A stretch of DNA of 8,334 bases from the NCBI GenBank assembly GCA_031286085.1, contig JAITUX010000098.1, positions 1 through 8,334 on the forward strand. Reading direction: 5' to 3'. Every line of letters begins with the position of its first letter. Position 1 is the first letter of the stretch. Positions 5,387 to 8,334 of this stretch are shown piece after piece. A program made the translations under genes and the position numbers. Under the pieces are notes generated by a model. It was not told where the DNA came from. It did not search any database and worked only from the letters and a program-made list of their open reading frames with translations. The stretch is from Candidatus Adiutrix sp. (GTDB taxonomy: Bacteria > Desulfobacterota > Desulfarculia > Adiutricales > Adiutricaceae).

Positions 5387-8083
5387 CTAAAACATGGAGC
5401 CCATGGTGAATTCCCACTGGCCGGAATGGCCGACCCCGGGAACCTTCCGGCCCACTGGCTTGCCGTATTCCAGGCGGATGGGCCCCAGGGGCGAAAGGAA
5501 GCGCAAGCCGCCGCCGACGGTCCGGTAGAGGTCGTTGGTCCGGTAGGCTTTGTCGCCCTCTTTCCAGGCATTGCCCAGGTCGGTGAAGGTCACGCCGTAG
5601 AGGCCGGCATCCGGCAAGAGGGGGAAGGCGAATTCGAAGTTGATGGTCATCATCTTCACGCCGCCGATGGCGACGCCATCACTGTCGTTCGGCGAAATAT
5701 CATACCAGTCATAGCCGCGAACGCTGTTGATGCCGCCGATCATGTATCTTTCATAGGTCGGCAGGCCGGGCGGGTGGCCGTCGGTCCGGTGATCCTTGAG
5801 ATAGCCGGCCTGGCCGTGGGCCATGAACGAGGCCCCCTTATAGACGGGCGCCGGCAGCCAGAAGGCGCCTTCAGCCTCGTACTTGGAGAAATCAGTGTCG
5901 CCGCCCAGGGCGGTCAGGGCCTGGCCGTAGCTCAGGCGGGCCACGCTGCCCTTGGTGGGGAAGAAGAAGTGGTTACGGGTGTCGCGGCGCAGGCTGAAGA
6001 GGGCCTGGACGTCGGTATCGTATTGGGCCATGTTCCGAATGTAATGGTTTTCCGTTTTAAGGTGATTGATGTGGACCTTTTCATAGGAGAAACGGCCGCT
6101 GATATAGAAGTCGTGCCAGAGGGGGTAGCCCAGGCGGACGGCGGTGCCGTTGGAGTTCTTGGTGTAGTTGGTGTATTTGTTCTGGTAGTTGAACAGGTCG
6201 AAGCCGGCCGACAGGGGGATGTCGAAGACCCAGGGGTCGGTGAAGGAGAAGTCGTAATAGGAACTCTTGTGCCCGACGTTGGCCTCGATGGAGGCCCGGC
6301 GGCCGTAACCGAAGAGGTTGTCCTGGGCCAGGCGGATCACCCCGAAGAGGGAATTGTAGCTGCTGTAGCCGCCGCCGACCTGCAGGGAGCCCGTGGGGCG
6401 TTCCCGGACCTCGACCCGCAGGTTCATCTTGTCGTCCGAATCGGAAGGCCCGGGGACCAGGTTGACCTGTTCGAAAAAGGTGCTGCGCATGAGGTTGGAC
6501 TGGCTCTTGATCATTTTGCTGGACGAGGAGAGGTCGCCCTCGGCCACGGCCAACTGCCGCCGGATGACCTTGTCCCGGGTCCGGTCGTTGCCGACTATGG
6601 TGATGCGGTCGTAATAGACCTTCTGCCTGGGGTCGACCTCGAAGACCACGTCCATGAATTCGCCGTCGCGGGGGCCGTCCAGGCGGGGCTCGACCTGGTT
6701 ATGGGCATACCCCAGGTCGGCGTAATAGGTCTGGATGGCCTTGACGTCCTCCTGCAGGAGTTCCCGGCTGAACCAGGTTTCCCCCTTGAGGTTGGTGGCC
6801 TTCAAAATGGTTTTGGGGTCGTCGTCTTCCAGTAGCCGGCCGCCCAGGGACACCCGGCCCACCTTGAAGCGCGGCCCTTCCACGATGGGGAAGGTGACGA
6901 CCAGCTTGCCCTTGGCGTCATGGGCGACGAGGGGATCGCCCACCTGGGCCTGGATGAAGCCGTGGTTCTGGTAATATGATTCCAGCCGCTGGGCGTCGCC
7001 GGAGAGCTTCTCCAGGTTCAGCTTGCCCGCGCCGCTGAGCCAGGAGATGAGGCAGTTGTAGGTGGAAGTGTCTATCTGGCGGCTCAAGGTCCAGTTGGAA
7101 TAAAACTCGTTGCCGTCAAACTCTATGCGCCGGATATAGACCTTGCCGCCCTCGGTGATGTCGTAAACCAGGGTTCCGCCGCCCCCCCCTTCGGCTTCCA
7201 GGTGGGACGAAACCTGGACGTCGCTGTAGCCCTTCTTGGCGTAAAAGCTCTTGAGGCTCTCCACCGAATCGGCCACGGCCCGCTCGCTGGGGACGTCGTG
7301 GGGCTTTAAGCCCACCGCCTCCAGGAGGTCGTCGTCCTTGAACTTCTTATTGCCCCGGAAGACGATGCTTTTTATCTGCGGCCGTTCCCGGACTATGAAG
7401 TGGACGGCCCGGCCGCCCGCGGCGTCGTCCACCTGGACCTGGACGTCGTCAAAATAGCCCAGGGCGTAGATGCGCTTGATGTCGCTGGCGGCCTTGGCCT
7501 CGTTGTAGTTCCCCCCGGGCTGGAGGCGCAGGGTGTTCAGGATGGCCTGGGAACTCATCATGGTGTTGCCGGTGATGTCCACGGAGACCACGGGGGCTCC
7601 GCCGCCCGAGAGATGGTCGGTGGTCAGGAGGACCAGGCGTTCCAAGGTCTGGGGGAACTGGCCGGTGTTGTCCGCCGGTAGGGTCTGGCGCCGGCTGGAA
7701 CGGCCGTCGGGGGTCAGGGCCAGCAACTGGCCGGTGAGGTTGAAGCGCTCGCCGACCTTGGTCACCCGGCCCTGAAAGAGGTAGTCGGCCCCCATGGCCC
7801 GGGCCTGGGCCTGGGCGGAGGCGTCGCTCAAGGCCAGGGCCCCGTCGCCCATGGGCAGGGGCTGAAGATCCTGGGCGGCCAGGGCCGCGCCCAGCACATC
7901 CGAAAGCCCCTTGCCCATCCGGCTGACCTGCTCCAACTGCGCCCCTTCGACCGACAGGCGCAGGGGCATGACCGCCACCTTGTGCCCGTCGTTCTGAGCC
8001 GCCAAGGGGGAGGCCGCGCCGACGGGGCCGAGGGCCAGGATAAGAAGGAGGACGGGGTGAAGCGGCCGGAGGTATCTATTCAT
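5387..8083 (-). CDS. bamA: Outer membrane assembly factor BamA with extra N-terminal domain
   Basis: BamA (Omp85/YaeT) is the outer-membrane beta-barrel that folds and inserts other barrel proteins. The ATG at 8083 has AGAGGT (8098 to 8093) nine bases upstream. A signal peptide covers about residues 1-29 (cleavage near AAQ). Residues 34-158 are an extra domain not found in E. coli BamA. It begins HKVAVMPLRL and includes GADYLFQGRVTKVGERFNLTGQL (98-120), a pattern like the TolB-N/FlgT-type alpha-beta fold. Five POTRA domains follow, roughly at 165-233, 236-312, 315-403, 406-484 and 488-562. The barrel covers 563-898, with FTDPWVFD near 614, the diagnostic lid-loop motif VRGY at 788-791 and a C-terminal beta-signal ending in F898. 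The total of 898 residues compares with about 810 in E. coli. A run of eight G on the coding strand (plus 7182-7189) encodes a glycine stretch near 299-303. tolB lies downstream, where many relatives have skp and lpxD. Confidence 0.96.
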   Translation of the reverse strand: MNRYLRPLHPVLLLILALGPVGAASPLAAQNDGHKVAVMPLRLSVEGAQLEQVSRMGKGLSDVLGAALAAQDLQPLPMGDGALALSDASAQAQARAMGADYLFQGRVTKVGERFNLTGQLLALTPDGRSSRRQTLPADNTGQFPQTLERLVLLTTDHLSGGGAPVVSVDITGNTMMSSQAILNTLRLQPGGNYNEAKAASDIKRIYALGYFDDVQVQVDDAAGGRAVHFIVRERPQIKSIVFRGNKKFKDDDLLEAVGLKPHDVPSERAVADSVESLKSFYAKKGYSDVQVSSHLEAEGGGGGTLVYDITEGGKVYIRRIEFDGNEFYSNWTLSRQIDTSTYNCLISWLSGAGKLNLEKLSGDAQRLESYYQNHGFIQAQVGDPLVAHDAKGKLVVTFPIVEGPRFKVGRVSLGGRLLEDDDPKTILKATNLKGETWFSRELLQEDVKAIQTYYADLGYAHNQVEPRLDGPRDGEFMDVVFEVDPRQKVYYDRITIVGNDRTRDKVIRRQLAVAEGDLSSSSKMIKSQSNLMRSTFFEQVNLVPGPSDSDDKMNLRVEVRERPTGSLQVGGGYSSYNSLFGVIRLAQDNLFGYGRRASIEANVGHKSSYYDFSFTDPWVFDIPLSAGFDLFNYQNKYTNYTKNSNGTAVRLGYPLWHDFYISGRFSYEKVHINHLKTENHYIRNMAQYDTDVQALFSLRRDTRNHFFFPTKGSVARLSYGQALTALGGDTDFSKYEAEGAFWLPAPVYKGASFMAHGQAGYLKDHRTDGHPPGLPTYERYMIGGINSVRGYDWYDISPNDSDGVAIGGVKMMTINFEFAFPLLPDAGLYGVTFTDLGNAWKEGDKAYRTNDLYRTVGGGLRFLSPLGPIRLEYGKPVGRKVPGVGHSGQWEFTMGSMF

Positions 8084-8115
8084 ATAGGCGGGACCTCTAA
8101 ACAGGTGGCCGGCTG

Positions 8116-8163
8116 AACCAAGATTTGGGGGACCGGCCTTGGGGGGACCGGCCCCTCTTGGTT
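8116..8163 (-). promoter_or_regulatory. Large stem-loop in the bamA leader
   Basis: AACCAAGA (8116-8123) pairs perfectly with TCTTGGTT (8156-8163). Inside this, GGGG (8128-8131) pairs with CCCC (8152-8155) and CCGG (8133-8136) with CCGG (8148-8151). Small bulges lie between the blocks and the apical loop is about 11 nt. The core contains a direct repeat, GGGGGACCGGCC at 8127-8138 and again at 8142-8153, with a 15-bp period. The hairpin lies between the AT-rich promoter region and the bamA ribosome binding site, about 33 nt before the ATG. There is no U-run on either strand, so this is a structured leader and not a terminator. Confidence 0.6.
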
Positions 8164-8176
8164 ACTTATCAGCCAT

Positions 8177-8206
8177 ATATTATTAACATTTTCAGCCAAA
8201 ATACAA
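8177..8206 (-). promoter_or_regulatory. Candidate bamA promoter
   Basis: The only AT-rich pocket upstream of bamA (about 8162-8215) holds, on the minus strand, TTGTAT (8206 to 8201) and TAATAT (8182 to 8177) with an 18-bp spacer. The -35 keeps TTG only, and several overlapping AT hexamers make the exact -10 uncertain. A start near 8171 would place the large leader hairpin at the very 5' end of the message and give a leader of about 88 nt. The region is a likely promoter; the exact boxes are tentative. Confidence 0.4.
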
Positions 8207-8237
8207 GCCCAAAATCACCCTCCTATAACCTGCCGAA

Positions 8238-8253
8238 TTTACTTTGACTTTAC
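8238..8253 (-). promoter_or_regulatory. Tandem GTAAA element upstream of bamA
   Basis: On the minus strand GTAAA occurs twice (8253 to 8249 and 8242 to 8238) separated by six bases, an 11-bp period that places both copies on the same face of the helix. The layout resembles the GTAAA-N5-GTAAA box bound by the envelope-stress regulator CpxR in enterobacteria, and more broadly the direct repeats used by OmpR-family regulators. It would be centred about 75 bp upstream of the predicted bamA start. It could also be chance in an AT-rich pocket. Confidence 0.3.
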
Positions 8254-8334
8254 TTGAGATTTCGGCCATCGGCCGCCGCCTGAAAACGGCCGGCCGCCCG
8301 CCTTTTCCCCCGGCCCCGGCCGCCCTTTACAAGT
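8254..8334. other. GC-rich right edge, no gene assigned
   Basis: The last 81 bases are rich in GGCC and GCCG, including the 10-bp palindrome CGGCCGGCCG at 8287-8296. On the minus strand two frames are open from the window edge, one to a TAA at 8241-8239 (31 codons) and another to a TAA near 8251. Either could be the tail of a gene upstream of bamA. Both are too short and too low in complexity to assign. No tRNA or terminator is seen. Confidence 0.3.

Noticed and set aside
5381..6835. Long plus-strand open frame of 484 codons opposite bamA
   Set aside because: It is the antisense shadow of bamA. The protein is a low-complexity Gly/Val/Asp-rich string with no family motif, typical of GC-rich genes read backwards.
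8175..8227. Tiny leader peptide in the bamA upstream region (AGGAGG followed by GTG or TTG on the minus strand)
   Set aside because: The GTG directly abuts the AGGAGG with no spacing. The frame is fewer than ten codons and overlaps the predicted promoter, so it is more likely chance.
8287..8296. CGGCCGGCCG palindrome as a regulatory operator
   Set aside because: GGCC/CCGG strings are common throughout this GC-rich window, in coding and non-coding DNA alike, so the palindrome has no special weight.

Overview
This is a GC-rich bacterial chromosomal window. It carries core respiratory and outer-membrane genes from a Gram-negative, most likely a deltaproteobacterium (Desulfobacterota). That placement is an inference from three things: the shape of the CydA and CydB proteins, the Pal motif GHCDERGT, and a BamA of about 900 residues with an extra N-terminal domain. 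No mobile element, CRISPR array or foreign-looking island is visible. Base composition and codon use look uniform from end to end.

Layout. The left edge (1-441, +) holds the end of a small zinc-ribbon protein of unknown function. Next comes an intergenic stretch with a convincing plus-strand promoter and a tRNA-Pro(CGG) gene on the minus strand (642 to 566), which has its own promoter. From 769 to 3164 (+) lie cydA and cydB, the two main subunits of a cytochrome bd quinol oxidase with a short Q-loop. A strong bidirectional terminator near 3197-3237 separates cydAB from the convergent minus-strand block. That block reads, in transcription order, bamA (8083 to 5387), tolB (5255 to 3894) and pal (3708 to 3253). 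Upstream of bamA lies a leader and promoter region of about 250 bp.

How the genes work together. CydAB is a high-affinity O2 reductase of the inner membrane; in mostly anaerobic lineages it is often tied to O2 protection. BamA inserts beta-barrel proteins into the outer membrane. TolB (periplasmic) and Pal (outer-membrane lipoprotein) link the outer membrane to peptidoglycan. The tolQ, tolR and tolA genes are not in this window, and neither are the skp/lpxD genes that often follow bamA.

The three envelope genes do not look like one simple operon. An intrinsic terminator and a 12-bp dyad lie between bamA and tolB. A clear promoter lies between tolB and pal. The pal and bamA transcripts are both predicted to start with a stable stem-loop. 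The best leads are the extra TolB-N/FlgT-like domain on BamA, these 5'-terminal hairpins, a tandem GTAAA element upstream of bamA, and a promoter that would read antisense through the tRNA gene. I found no clear evidence of a wholly new system.
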